Source: Heterobilharzia americana (lineage: Eukaryota > Platyhelminthes > Trematoda > Strigeidida > Schistosomatidae). From it: a DNA stretch of 64,000 nucleotides. The notes beneath the pieces are model-generated. The model was not told the DNA's origin, did not search any database, and saw only the letters and a program-made list of their open reading frames with translations. The stretch spans positions 6,023,755-6,087,754 of the forward strand of contig OX104132.1 of assembly GCA_944470555.2 (NCBI GenBank). The letters run 5' to 3'. The position numbers and the translations under genes were made by a program. The stretch's first letter is position 1. Each line of letters opens with the position of its first letter. Positions 1-11,576 of the stretch are shown piece by piece.

Positions 1-2369
1 CCAAAACACTCCAAATACCCTTACGGTATGATGATGGGCTGACATTCACCGCCAACCGACAGTGCCGAACAGATTGACCTGAAAAGAATAAGTTGTTGAA
101 TCCTATCGCCCAAGCCAAGGAAATTAAGTTATACTCCACCAAAGATGTGCGGGTTTCAACCATAATACCGTAAGAAAATACAATCTTTTACCCAAGTTAC
201 TACTGAGTAGTTTTCTGCCTCTATTCTTAAGCTTCCTAGAGGTAAAGCATAAGTTTCTGCTAATTTCGACGTTTTGACGTTAGAAACAGGATTCTCAATA
301 TCTAAGAGGGAGTATTAGAACTCAGGTTATGGTTGAGTATATTCGTGCACAACCAAGCACCAAATTATAACCCACGATGAGCTGCTGACTTCCGAATAAA
401 AAAACCAAATAACTGCTATTTTAACACTGAGGATAATATGCCGAGGTAAAATTTACAAATACCCACATCTTCTGTGATAAGACCAAGACTCGACATTGAC
501 CCGTGTAGGGAGGCTTAGACTGGTTGGGATCCTCAAGATAATAGGAATCAATGGAGACATAACTCAAAATCAATTATAATAATGCAGATATATATTCACT
601 CTCGTGCCTAAACTTTAAACATTTACAGTAACTTCCGTTTCAGAAATTCTTTTTCCCCTTATACGTTTTGTCAACTCAAACCACTCCATTTTCTAACTGC
701 TTCTTAGTGGTAGGCTGATGTGAAGTGTAGAGATTTGAGTCGGTGCACGTGTTAGGTCCCGCGTTAAGGCTGACTTCTAGCCCTCTAGGATGGCCAGCTA
801 CATTAAGACCAAACCTGAGTGTGATTAGTTGTTACTAATGTTAAGGTTGATCCTACACCATAGACTACGGGCGCGTTTCACCCTCGTCAAACATAAAGAA
901 AAGTTAAGATATCGAAAATAGTGAAAACAACTTGATTCACTTTGACCTTATTTTAGTTGATCAATATAACACGAAATAAATCCAATGTTAATAGCACAAG
1001 GCTACTTGAAGTAATATCTCAGAAAAGTATTATTTTGGGATTTCAATAATCTGTCTATGACAAATCGACCTACAGTCAAACCATGTCGTTGCAGAACTCC
1101 AACTATCTTTTAACGTTTAATAAGAGTTGAAAAGATACCTGGCTTTTGTAGGCTTACTGGAGACTTCTGAGCGAGAAAACTAACATGGTATTAATTAGGT
1201 CTTGTATCCAAGGCCTACTGCAGTAAGTTTATCTATGTCTACAAATCTCAATAACTAAACAGAGCAAACACGGAACAATCACTCAGTGTTGGCTAAACAT
1301 AAACTACTTACGGTTACAAAATCTCCGTATTAACGCTGTGCGGTTGTTGGTTTAATACCCCTCAGCCAGCATTTACTTCGCGGGTACTTTGTAGATTTTG
1401 AGGAAACACATGAAAAAATCATTAAGGTGCACCTAGAGATGCACATATCCCCCCCCCAAATCTTCGAAACTACATAAGTTTTCACAGTTTCGGCAATACG
1501 CCTAATGTTTAGGAGAAAAGCACTTCAACTTAATCTACAAACCATATTTTGGAACATGTTTCATCTAAGAATATTCTTCGACACAGCATTCTCTTTCGAA
1601 GAGGATTATTTTGAATTCCTAAGGCCACCTAGAATCCATTTTAAACCGAAAATAATAGAAAGCTTAGGAAACTTCCTCTATGTTCGTAAGTGCGCCCGAT
1701 GCCTTTTTAAGATTATACCAATAGTTTAAGACGTCCGATCAAACGTGATTCCCAATGGGGCTGCGGTAGTCAGTGAAAGTGCCCACTTTGGAACCCAATA
1801 GTCAGTGCTCGTGCTAGAAGTCTCAATACCCAGACGCTGTATGGGATAAGCAGTTTAACATTGCGTTTATTCAACCATAGTTTTTGAGCCTTCTTATAAT
1901 GGTTACACTCACTATAACAAGTCGGCGTGTCGATCACAGAACTTGAATCAGACTCTTTTTATATCAGGAGTCAGACATGTTTAAATCTCGACGTATACGT
2001 CGAAATTTGTATACAAACACAATAAATATATCTTGAGTCTACGCAGAAAAGTTAAACCTTACAACCATAGTGAATTAATTGTGTTTTGCATACTTTGCAT
2101 CTCTGATAGTAACTAGCCATTAAAAACGACTTTAAAGGTTTGGAACGACACCAACCTGCCAGGACTGCAACAGAAATGCTACCGTAGCGACCCATTCAAA
2201 ACGTAGTTACCTACCAACAGTCCAATATCTTCGAATGTCCAGAAAACAAGATATTCGGTTACTATCATGTGTTAATCCTTGAAACTGGTAACTTCCGCGG
2301 AGATTCACCTAGTTCTTCAGTTTCTTCGCTGGAATACCTGCCACCACTTGCTCCGAACAACCTTAAACA
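1..2369. other. Unassigned intergenic sequence
   Basis: No coding region, RNA gene or recognised repeat can be supported here. A 74-codon open frame at 1505-1729 has no splice context or recognisable motif and is not called. The only visible structure is a 16-bp perfect palindrome centred near 1995 (TCGACGTATACGTCGA, 1988-2003). Its AAAT/ATTT flanks extend the pairing to about 26 bp with one mismatch. Confidence 0.5.
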
Positions 2370-2456
2370 TCTAATATCCAAAATCCAACATTAATAGTGC
2401 GAGTAGAGGAAACTCTCAGGTTTTGAGCTCTCGCTTCTAGGTCCAATATCCAATAT
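2370..2456 (-). repeat. Degenerate 3'-end scrap of the CR1-like family I element
   Basis: This stretch repeats, in degraded form, the terminal motif of the next element: an AATATCCAA block, then AGTGCGAG, GGAAACTC and a GATCTCTC-like run. The same order recurs at 2440-2515. It looks like the 3' end of an older copy, beside or into which the younger copy at 2457 inserted. No coding content. Confidence 0.45.
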
Positions 2457-2541
2457 TCAATATTGATAGTGCGAGCGTAGAAAACTGATAGTTTTTGATC
2501 TCTCATGTCTATCTCTTAGGGCTTGGTTCGAGTTGTTCGGT

Positions 2542-3324
2542 TCACTCCTGCAGTGGACGAGGAAATCCCCTCTGCTTTATTGCTTTTAGCCTCAGTGAGG
2601 TGGATGTTTTGTAGGTTAGTAAGTTGTAATTTGTAGAGTGATTGGGGAGCTGCGGGTTGCTGGGAAGTTTAGGGAACTGCCGTAACTCCTGTCTGTGTAG
2701 GTACCTGAAAGAGAATAGTAAGGTGGTGGTAAAAGAATGGAGAAGAAAAAAGAAGGTAAGGAAAGAGAAAGGAAAAGAAAGAGAGGAAGAGGCGAAGAAA
2801 AGGAGGGTTGGAAAAGAGAAATGAAAGAGAGAGAAAGGTATGTGGGAATTGCCCGAATGGTCGCGTGGTTTAGTTCCTACAGAAGAATTAGTAGGTAATG
2901 TGGGTGAATTAAGGAGAGAGATAGTGAGTGGTAGGTAGGAGGGAGTTGGGGGCCAGTGAGGTTGGTGACTACCTGAGTACGTCCGTGGTAGTCCATGCGA
3001 GGTAACATAACTGTCTAATCGTCTCTTGAATGAGTCGACTGAGGGAGCTATAACGATGTGTCGCGGTAAGGTATTCCATAAAGCACATACTCTCAGGGAG
3101 AAAAATTTGGACCTGAGTATGGTGTTGGCTCTCTGGTGTGCTATCTTAATGAGGTTTCCTCGTGAAGATCGTTCAGTTGCAGGCAAAATTGATTTGTTTG
3201 CATGATCTGCCTGATGGGCGATCTCGTATGCCATAATGAGGTCACCCCTTTTCCTGCAATAACCCAAGGTAAATAGGTTTAGGTGTTCAAGTCTTTCAGG
3301 ATACGTCTTTCTCCTTAGCCCCAC
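2542..3324 (-). pseudogene. RT C-terminal region of CR1-like family I (260 codons)
   Basis: The open frame encodes the post-catalytic (thumb/connection) part of a non-LTR reverse transcriptase. Its conserved run is GLRRKTYPERL, then LFTLGYCRKRGDLIMAYEI, then the R..F.LR.C.LWN.LP pattern and SVDSFKRRLD. This CR1-type tail is involved in RNA and primer handling. The last ~120 residues come from the polypyrimidine tract and are biased to Ser, Phe, Leu and Thr, so that part may be untranslated sequence that happens to stay open. The first codon is GTG and the frame is open upstream, so this is no true start. No catalytic residues are present. The protein is identical to that at 19894-20676. Confidence 0.75.
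2735..2842 (+). repeat. Homopurine GA-rich tract
   Basis: About 100 nt of nearly pure purine on the plus strand (AAAGAAGG, GGAAAAGAAAG and similar runs). It belongs to the family I element and recurs inverted at 20380-20490 and again at 62235-62345. Long homopurine/homopyrimidine runs of this kind can adopt triplex (H-DNA) structure; that is a known property of such tracts and was not tested here. Confidence 0.7.
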
Positions 3325-3517
3325 AACTGATTTTGTTGCAGTTCTTTGTATTTTTTTAAAGGAGATTAGAGTCTATCTTGAGTGTTGGGGGAGCCACCGT
3401 ATGGAAGGCCTCTAGATGCGGCCGCACGTAGGATTTGAAAATGGTGAGGAAGAGTTCGGGAGTGAGGGCGCCAAGCTGTCTACGCAGAAAGTGTAGAATG
3501 GCGTTCGCTCTGGTCTT

Positions 3518-5340
3518 GAGGCTTGGTTCTCTTTGTTCAGTTGTACTCCTCCGATGGTCACAGAAGTCTTTGCGTTTTCCTGCTTATAGCTTCGGAGGTA
3601 GTGTTTGTCTGTTTGAAAGTGTTTTATTTGCAAATTATAGCTTGATTTGTTTGGAGGAGTAACGGAGCTGCTGGTAAGATCAACCAACCGGTTGCAGTTC
3701 CTGTTGTTGAAGCCACCTGCAAGTAAGCGTAAAGCGTTATTTAGATAGCGATAGAAACAGGGTGAGTGGGGAATCAGAAAAGAGAAGTGGAAAGTACTTT
3801 TGAAGGATACATGTGACTGGTAATAAAATAGAGGAGTGGTGCGTCTTGCTGCAGATACTGGGGTTGGAGAATACAAGGGAAGCACAGGGATGGAGGGGCG
3901 TATCATCGGTTGCTACTAACAAATGTTCGTGGCAATCCATTTGCGCTCGTATACTCATCCAGTAGTCGTTTGAAAGAGTTGACTGACGTAGCTGTGGCCA
4001 CTTTTTTCGGCAACGCATTCCATAAGGCACATACTCCATGGGAGAAGTTAGATCTCACTCTAGTCTTTGCCCTATGGGTGAGTATGCGAGTGGGGTTCCC
4101 ACGGGATTGTCGGTTTTGGACCGATAATGTTGTCCTATTCGGGTGGTCCACTTGGTGAATGATCTTGTAGGCTGTTATCAGGTCACCTTGTTTTCTTCGA
4201 TAGCTTAGTGTGAACGAGTTGAGTTGTCTGAGGCGCTGCGCGTATGTTTTGCCTGTCAGTCCGACAACCAAGTTTGTTTCTGTTCTTTGTACCTTCTCTA
4301 GAGAGTTTGCATCTCTCCTTAGTAGAGGAGGAGCTACCGTGTTGAAAACCCCTAGGTGTGGTCTAACATAGGTTTTGAATACCATGAGAAATAACTCTGG
4401 GGTTGACAATCCAAGTTACCTTCTTAGAAAGCGCATAATGGCGTTCGCCTTTGCTGCCATCCTCTTATAAATACCAGTAGTATCTAGTGTGTCACAAAAT
4501 TTTAGCCCTAAGTCCTCTGTGGATACCTTGGTGATTGCAAGCTTGTTGAGGGTGTGGTTGGTTTTCACCACCTCTGGTGTGCGAAAATATACCATCTTGC
4601 ACTCCTCCAAATTAAAGCTTAAACCGTTTGCAGCTGACCAGGACTCCAGCTGCAACAGGTGGTTTTGGAGCATCCTAGGATCTCCTTCGTCGCCTATCGT
4701 CCTCCGCATTTCGATGTCGTCGGCGAACAGAAGGATAGATGAGAAGATTTTAGTGGGGAGGTCGCTTATAAATAGTAAAAATAGGAATGGTCCAAGGATT
4801 GCTCCTTCAGAAGCTCCTATCCTTGCTTTCTTCCAGGTTGATCGAATCCTGTTTACTGTGGTGCAGAATTCTCTACCCTCTAAGTATGCTGTAAGTCATG
4901 CTGAGAGTGGTCCAGTGAAACCCACGTTTGCTAGTTTGGAGACCATAGTGCGGCGTGGGACGCTATCAAAAGCTTTGGCCAAGTCCAAGAAGATAACGTG
5001 AAATCGTTGTTTGTTGTATCATCCAGTTTTCCAGTCATCTCAAGCGGTCATCAAGTTTGCGGTACATGACCGCCCGGTTCTGAAGCTATGCTGGGTGGGA
5101 TGGACTATGTTGTTTCTGTTAAGGTAGTCCCAAACAACATCTGCAACCAGGCTTTCCAGTAACTTGGAAAGCATGGGGGTGATGCTACTGGTCTGTAGTT
5201 ACATAGGTTCTTTCGGTCTCCCTTCTTGAAGACTGGTGAGGGAATGGCGTGTTTCCATTCTTCGGGGAGACGACTTACTTCTAGCGAGTGCGTGAGAAAC
5301 GGCAAGTAGTCAAAACCACACAGCATACCAGGAAGCCAAA
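3518..5340 (-). mobile_element. CR1-like non-LTR retrotransposon, related subfamily Ib (RT remnant)
   Basis: This is a second minus-strand element directly upstream of copy 1. Read from 5340 downward, it gives FKKGDRKNLCNYRPVAS (RT palm start, ~5215), LLFADDIEMRRT (catalytic FADD, ~4720), WSAANGLSFN (~4640), and then a C-terminal part at 3903-4409 with LTGKTYAQRL and LWNALP. Frameshifts and stops split it into several frames, so it cannot make a working RT. Its 3' segment (3518-3740) resembles the family I 3' end but is clearly diverged. The 5' end is lost near 5340. It is older than copy 1 because it has more frame breaks. Confidence 0.75.
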
Positions 5341-6884
5341 CTTCAAAATTCGTGTTGTAGACTAAGTGAACGGTGGCTCCTTGGGTTTTATTTCTGTGTT
5401 ATTGGGATACGTTCTGGGTTTGGAATGGTCACAGTTATCTTCTCGGTTCCAAAACACCTGAATGGCCATATATCTAAGTGTGGACTTTCACCAGGAACCC
5501 CTGCTGGACACGAATTCAATTGTATAAGCTCTGCGAGCACTGATTGCAATGATGCGTGTCGGAAATGACGTACTATGGATGTAGAAAATGAATGGAACTA
5601 GATGAGATGCTCAGAGAACCTGTATTCTAAGTGGCTGACAATCGACCGCTATATTTTGGACACCCTCAGCGAATATATACTCCCCTATCACTGGGTGGGC
5701 GCATTGGTCAGGCCCGTCAGCATGCTGTAGAGAATTTCGAGAGTGACTTCGGACTCCGCTTATCCTCTCCTTTCTTGTAGACCGGGTTTAGGCATTTTGG
5801 AGGACATAGCAGGAGAATGTAGATCCAAAGGGCGAACGTTGTCTGCCGCAACTTGATGGTTTTCATGTCGACTAGACAACTCTATGAATCAACTTTCGTA
5901 AGAAGCGGAATTTGTGTCAGTTATTGACTCGTCTAAAAGTGGACTGTGCAACCATAGAGATCAACCTTCAAACTGTAAATCTGGGTCTAAATCCGAATTC
6001 AGAGAGTCCTACTCGCCGATAGCCTTTTGGAAAAACAGACACTCTACTGGAAGACTTCGACTCCGGCTGTCTAATCCTTTTCTGGTGGTCCCCACTATGA
6101 TCAGTTCAGGAGGGAGCGATGACAATGGATGGCACGATACCTAGATTATTATTCAAGATATAAGGGTTCAAAATTTCAACACTTCCTTTTTGGCAGTAAA
6201 ACAACAGGAAAAGTCTAAGTCTGGCTCATCGCTAATCCATACCCAGGTGGATAGAACCTGTCACCAACCTTACGACAACCTCTGTACCCATTTGAAGCAT
6301 GTATTAGCTACCTATAATGGGTCATTACACAAGTGAGGCAGAGAAATATGAACGCTATCGTCACCAAGGCATTTCAATGTCTTGGAACGTCACCAGGGTA
6401 TGACAAACACTTTGAATGTAGAAGTATTGCAATTCTCAGCTGTTTTGTGATCGTGGCTTACTGTAACCCTCAAGTATTCCCATCTGAAAGCCTAGCACAT
6501 TGTCTGATTATTCACTGAACATTCTTCAGAGTGTTGACTGTTAACGTGTACCGACAAACTTTGATGAAAATGATGAGAAGGCTCCATCAATTTTAACAAT
6601 CAGCCAGTTCGCGTGGGTCATTTTGGGGAGGGGGGACTTGCCATCACCATAACTAACACCACCACAACCACCACAACCACCACCGTCATGGATAATCTTC
6701 AATATCTTGATGCAATTCACATAATTGATCTGGCATATTTGGTACTTAATAAACATGAGGGACGAGAGTTTTTCTTCTGAGTACAGCGTTGTGCAGAATG
6801 CCACTTTTGATAGGTCGCCACTTAGATGACACTTCATTCATTCTTGCCCTTTGCATTCTGTTTCTTTAATATTCCTGAATCCAG
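5341..6884. other. Unassigned sequence
   Basis: I see no supported gene or mobile element. A small ACC-rich run lies at 6655-6684. ORFs of 60-98 codons here (5914-6144, 6333-6518, 6541-6837) have no recognisable motif or matching splice sites. Confidence 0.4.
6655..6684 (+). repeat. (ACC/AAC)n microsatellite
   Basis: Short imperfect trinucleotide run of CACCACAACCACC type, about 30 bp. Confidence 0.7.
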
Positions 6885-7117
6885 GCTTAAGCCCCGTTGT
6901 CGCTGCCGAATTTGAGAAGCTTTTCCATCAAGCCCCGCGTAATACTACATCAAAAGACTTGCCGAAGTTGGTAAACACCACTACCATCAAGAGTTTATTG
7001 TCCGCAGCCTTAAACAAAGTTCCCTACCTCAAGGAATGGGATTATCCAAGTGGAGCGTCGGACACAGGAGCCATTTTGCGACTATACTGGTGGACTATTT
7101 ATTCTCTAATCCACTGA
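6885..7117 (+). CDS. Candidate host exon, unknown product
   Basis: A convincing 3' splice site precedes this frame: a 40-nt pyrimidine-rich stretch ending CTGAATCCAG at 6884. The following 77 codons have coding-like composition, with varied residues and few low-complexity runs (SPVVAAEFEKLFHQ, VNTTTIKSLLSAALNKV, YLKEWDYP). It ends at TGA 7115-7117. An internal GTAAAC at ~6971 could be a donor, which would leave a much shorter exon. I recognise no family. It could belong to the same plus-strand gene as the exons at 10241-10576, but phase across that distance cannot be verified. Confidence 0.3.
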
Positions 7118-8029
7118 TATCATTCGAAATGGTGTCTTCATTAGCCTAACAACCATGTTAGTGTTCCTTGCAGATTGACAGTTGGAGGGTAGTTGTGCAC
7201 TGCCACCACGAATACACGACTAACGAAAGTATCCATCCAGTCAGTGTGGAGCTTTATCTTAGACCGACATCTTGAGCAGCACAGTGATCAGTGATTTGCC
7301 AATATCAGCTAACATTGACAGCACCCTAGGGGGTAAAAGGCTTAGGTCCGGTGATTCCTAAAGCCTTAGGTTTCCGGGCAGTTGAAAGTATCTTGTTCGT
7401 GGTGTGACCAGGTTTTAGTAGAAAGGCGTTCGAAGCAGTATAGTTTACATAATGTCATCAGTTTCGTCAGGAGAAAACACAAGCCCCAAACAGGTTAGTA
7501 AACTTTTCGCTTCAGCTAGAACTGGTTTCAACGTATCTTCCGCTTCATCGCTCGGCAGCTGGGCAGTAACACCCCTACTCCTTTTAGTCCCCATCCAAAT
7601 ATGACAGAGTAGTCATTTAGCACGGCTTAAACAGTAATACTTCAGTGACCTGTCACATTTTGTTTGACGTTTATTACCGATAGTTTCACGTTTGTTCCTA
7701 GCCTCACAGTATTCCAGCCTAAGCGTTCCACTACCCGTCTCTGTGAGCAACCGTTACAGACATTTTCTCTTCTCCTGTCGCCTTTGAATTTGCCTGTCAA
7801 CCCCAGACGGTCTATGAGAACTCCTTCAGGAAGTTATCTCAGGGAAAAACCAGTGATGTCGACCTTATCAAGTCTCCTCTAGGGAAGGAGCTGTATCAAG
7901 AGGCTGGTCAGCCAAAACGACATAACCCTAACCATTACTAAGTCCCAAAGCCCAGCAATTTTGCAAGCAGGAACTGAACCATAGACCCATCGCTGCATTC
8001 TGAACCTGGAGATTATAACAATGTATTCA
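7118..8029. other. Unassigned sequence
   Basis: No gene or element is supported. The 72-codon open frame at 7664-7882 shows no domain and is left uncalled. Confidence 0.4.
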
Positions 8030-8290
8030 CCGCTAGACAACGAGTGTAAGTGTTAAGCTCTGCCAGGTCTCCTTCCCATCCGAACATTCCAGGCCGTCAT
8101 AGGCCGCTTTCGCACTACCCCTCAGCAACATGCCAAGCATCACAACCTTCGCCCCTGGATGCCAGGCACCCACCAGCGTCACGACCGGCTTGAACTCCCT
8201 GAGGAAGGCCTTAGTGTCTCCATCTTCGAACGCTGCAGGCCAATGAATCTTCATCACGCCCAGAAGCAGCGACACTAATCGTAGGAAACG
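8030..8290 (-). pseudogene. Gag-like remnant of an LTR retrotransposon
   Basis: The minus-strand frame from ~8275 reads FEDGDTKAFLREFKPV, then PGAKVVMLGMLLRGSAKAAY and DGLE. This is the pattern seen in capsid/gag regions of metazoan Ty3/Gypsy-like elements: a W.P..F.G..., LREFE-like helix and M.LRG.A...Y block. Gag packages element RNA. Only about 80 codons survive; no zinc knuckle, protease or RT is attached. A further 66-codon frame upstream on the same strand (8321-8521) could be the N-terminal part, but it is separated by stops. The family assignment is by motif memory only. Confidence 0.45.
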
Positions 8291-8539
8291 GTAAGACCGA
8301 AATGAACTAAGGCATGTTCATTATTGGCATCTTGTACAGCGGTCACCAAACACTGTAAACCTTCCGCTAGGACAGTCATTTGTACAGCGCTTCATTTCCT
8401 CTTCTGCTTCTACTCTGATTCGCCCCAAATGCGCCCATATCCTCTCTAACGTTCCTCCGGTCAGAACCATTACCCATTGCTGGTAATTCCGAATGGTTTC
8501 TGCCGCCCCCTTGACATACACAACTTATATCCGCTCTGA

Positions 8540-8990
8540 TCAGCAGCGCCCACTACAGCAACAGCCCATTCAGACAACTTATTTGGTTGAAAGTTAAATA
8601 TTCAAAGAGACAATCACTAAACAGATTAACGTAGGGTAGTAACCCACCATCATATTCACGGTTGTCAAACCATGTGTCGGATACAATGATGGCTAGCCTT
8701 CGCGAGTTAAGATGGGGTGCGTTAAAGTCCCTCACAATAATGCATCTATTACTCGTGCCCCACTTCTTAGCACGGCGAGTATGACGCTATCGACAAGGTG
8801 GTTTGAACCACAGTAAATTACTCTGTGGTGCCCAATAAACACGATTACGAGTTGCTTTCTTCTGTTAGCTACGAGTCCACTGTTGAATTCGGTTGAAGTA
8901 TGACTAATTTTTGACATAGCTGTTCAAGTTTGTGCGCTTCATTCGCTCGACAGAGTTCCTGAAATAAACACGTTGTGCGCCATGGCCACT
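8540..8990 (-). pseudogene. APE-type endonuclease fragment of a CR1-like retrotransposon
   Basis: Two successive minus-strand frames join to give VIVFIGHHR (from a VGVYRSP-like motif), ...VILAVLRSGARVI, then RDFNAPHLNSRRL, corresponding to the conserved GDFNAPH endonuclease motif, followed by a LTFNQ-like segment. These are signature blocks of the apurinic/apyrimidinic-type endonuclease that nicks target DNA for CR1-clade elements. A frameshift lies at ~8735 and the first residue of the GDFN motif is changed to R. No RT follows; the gag remnant lies directly downstream, so this is a scrap. Confidence 0.5.
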
Positions 8991-10190
8991 GCCTCCTGGC
9001 TTGCTATGTCGTGATTGTCTAAAATAAACCGTTCTTAGCGTCCGCCTCAAACGGCGGGCCCAACAACCCAACACCTTACTTGGCTATCCGTAGTCCCACG
9101 TACCAGTGAAGGGTTCATGAGACGTAGTCGAGCTGATTCGTAGGCTATCTTGAACATACAAGATTATGCCTACACGCTAACGAGTCGCAACTCCGTCCAT
9201 CCTTGTATATGCGAAACCTACGATAGGTGGAGAGGTAATGCATCTCCTTCCTCCTCCTTTGCAACATCTGCATAGAGTATGTTTCGTGATCAGCAGGAGG
9301 ATGCTAGTTCGTAGGGGTTGCAACCGCCGCGATGAGGACGTCACCAGAAACAGTCGCAAAGTATTGTTTCCAGACGCCGGCTGGTGTGTTATCTGGCCTA
9401 CAGGGTTCGCGGAAGTTAACACTAACTCGTCTGAAGCCCCTTCTACGGACGAGTTTTGCTTTTCTTTTAAATACTTGACAAGTGTGCTGTAATGTAACTT
9501 CAGTTTTCAAAAAAGTTCTGAAAGCAAAAATATCCCAAAACCAAGAACGAAATTGAAGAATTCGAAATCCTCCGAAATAAAAAACATTGCTCTGGTGCCT
9601 GTTATGCCAATAATTGTTTTATCAGCAGGGCTACTTCAACCTCAGTAAGAGAACTTACATGTGGTTTTTGGTGAATTCATTTGTGCATTAAACCATTTTC
9701 AGTCGTTCGCTTATCATGATGCGAGTCTACGTCAAACTCTCAACACTGTCAATGAATGAATGTGGATGGTAAACTCTGCCTCTCATATTTGGAAAACAGA
9801 GTTCTGTTTTATATGAAGACACTGGTTCCAGTTTGGGAAAGTGCACATTTCTCTAATTGTCATGGCCTGTTTTTGAATCAACCTACTTAATGATGAGATA
9901 TGGGCTTCATATCGAATAACAGATTACAAAGTTTGTGCTGATTACTTTAAGCTAGTATTTCATCACACATTGAAATCGAAGCACACGCACCATATATTTA
10001 GAAATCTGGTTAATTTCCATCTTCCTGCTTGTAAAAACTATAAAACAGGATTCTGGAAAAAAACACACACTTAGTAGTTCTGGTGAAAATCTGTTCACCA
10101 CATGAAATTTTTATCGCACCAAAAATAATCAGGATTATAATTTCGTTTGAAATGTGGACTTTCCACAGTGACTTCAGTTATTATCTTCAT
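8991..10190. other. Unassigned sequence
   Basis: 9040-9500 is noticeably GC-richer than its surroundings and open on both strands over 70-80 codons, but I cannot identify a product. A 19-nt segment at 9626-9644, bracketed by TTTATCAG and GTAAGAG, could be a micro-exon and is treated under findings. The rest shows nothing supportable. Confidence 0.35.
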
Positions 10191-10240
10191 TAAAATTGGG
10201 GTAGTTATGCACTGTGTGCCTTTATGTTGCAAGTCGTTAG

Positions 10241-10576
10241 GAATTTCAAGTTTGGCTACGAAAAAGCAGGCAGTGACCTTGAAGAATTCTGCAAGTAAGT
10301 GTATATCCAGTCATCAGCTTTGTTAAAGTTACTCATCGTGTCTAGTTCTCTAAGGCTGGATTTTCAAACGCGTCATCACAACTGCTGACCTTTAATTTGT
10401 TAGGCCATCTTTGAATAAGAGCCTTGAACAGTGACGTTGACGGCGCCGAGGATATTTCACCCACTGATATTGTTAGTGAAACAGTACCTCACGGAGAAGG
10501 GAATCTTCCGTCACTAGATCTTCAGAGAGACAACTTGACGAGGTCACAAACAGTATCACTTCCCAATTTGACATAG
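10241..10576 (+). CDS. Two-exon 3' end of a host gene, unknown product
   Basis: Exon 10241-10294 (after CGTTAG, donor GCAA|GTAAGTG) and terminal exon 10432-10576 (after TTGAACAG, stop TAG 10574-10576) are separated by a 137-bp intron. The first leaves two bases and the second supplies one, so the frame is uninterrupted. The junction reads LEEFC-N-DVDGAEDISPTDI. The product tail is acidic, then Ser/Thr-rich, ending RSQTVSLPNLT. The first exon may extend upstream without splicing, as the frame is open back to ~10192. Phase agreement, a strong donor and coding-like composition make this a real gene end. I do not recognise the protein. Upstream exons are not located. Confidence 0.6.
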
Positions 10577-11576
10577 CTTCTGTTACTGTTTTCTAGCACT
10601 GTTGCCTCATAGTAGCTGTTGCATACACTGTATGCCCATTCACATGCCAATAAGCATCAAATGTTTTCGTTACCGACTAATTTCATGTACGGAAGCAACT
10701 AGCAGAGATACTTGCCAGCCGGCTGGTGACCTTTACAACTTGACGTAATGTAGTTCACGCTTTCGAAGGAAAGTTATTCTTTGTCTGATACATGGACGGG
10801 GTCGCTTTACGGAATGAACTCGTGCAATTTTGGATCTAATCAGTTGTTTTGGTCGGATACGTTTCGGTACGCATCCAATCTTAGTACAAAATCACCATTC
10901 TTGTGAAGCTTAATTAGAAATTTTTTGAACTGATCATCGAAATCATGTTATTTTTTTGAGAAACCATCAATTTACCGCCTTTCATCCAAGAAGTCGAATA
11001 GCCTGTTGCTATCATCTTGAAACCACTCGGCTTGACCAACCAATTAACCTGCCGAAATAAGAAAGGCCTTTGAAATCTTCAGGTAACGTCTATACGGACA
11101 GATAGAAAAGTCCAAATTTGGTGTTTAGTTAGTTAGTCGAACATCTCCAAACTTAGCATGAGTCACAATGATGTGTTTAGTGTGTGGAACACCTTAGAAT
11201 GCAGAAGCATATCTCTTTCTCTGCTAGTGGAACAGCCTACTCATGTCTCCTCAAGAATTCTCCTGGAGAAGAAGCACATTTGGCTTTAAAACACGATAGT
11301 CAAACGCTTGCGAAAACCAGTCTCCCTGGCACGCATTTGTTTATGTCAGATCTTTCTAGTTGTTCAATGACTGTGAATTGAATCGCTGGTGTATCGCCGT
11401 GGTGAGCGAAATTTCATTGTCCTACATCGGACTCGACACCGCATACTGTACAACAGTCCACTTCGTCTTACTATACACCTATGGGGAGTGGGCTTTGATA
11501 TTATATGATGCGAAGCCGTATTAGTTTTTGATGAGAGATGCTTTCATAGGGCTTCTCGTGTGTGGTGATACACCGT
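10577..11576. other. Unassigned sequence, presumed 3' flank between convergent genes
   Basis: It lies between the plus-strand terminal exon ending at 10576 and a candidate minus-strand terminal exon starting at 11577. I see no further feature. No clean AATAAA follows 10576 within ~100 nt; CAATAAG near 10650 is the closest. Confidence 0.35.

Larger units (their letters stand above)
2457..3517 (-). mobile_element. CR1-like non-LTR retrotransposon, family I copy 1 (5'-truncated)
   Basis: This is the 3' third of a non-LTR retrotransposon in minus orientation. It keeps the region after the reverse-transcriptase catalytic core, followed by a long pyrimidine-rich (element sense) 3' segment. It is essentially identical, inverted, to 19831-20762, and it matches the third copy at 61900-62995 with scattered substitutions. 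The 5' break is near 3517, where family I similarity stops and a related but distinct element begins. The 3' end lies in AATATT repeats next to an older scrap. The CR1 assignment is inferred from RT C-terminal motifs shared with neighbouring elements that retain FADD. Confidence 0.8.
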
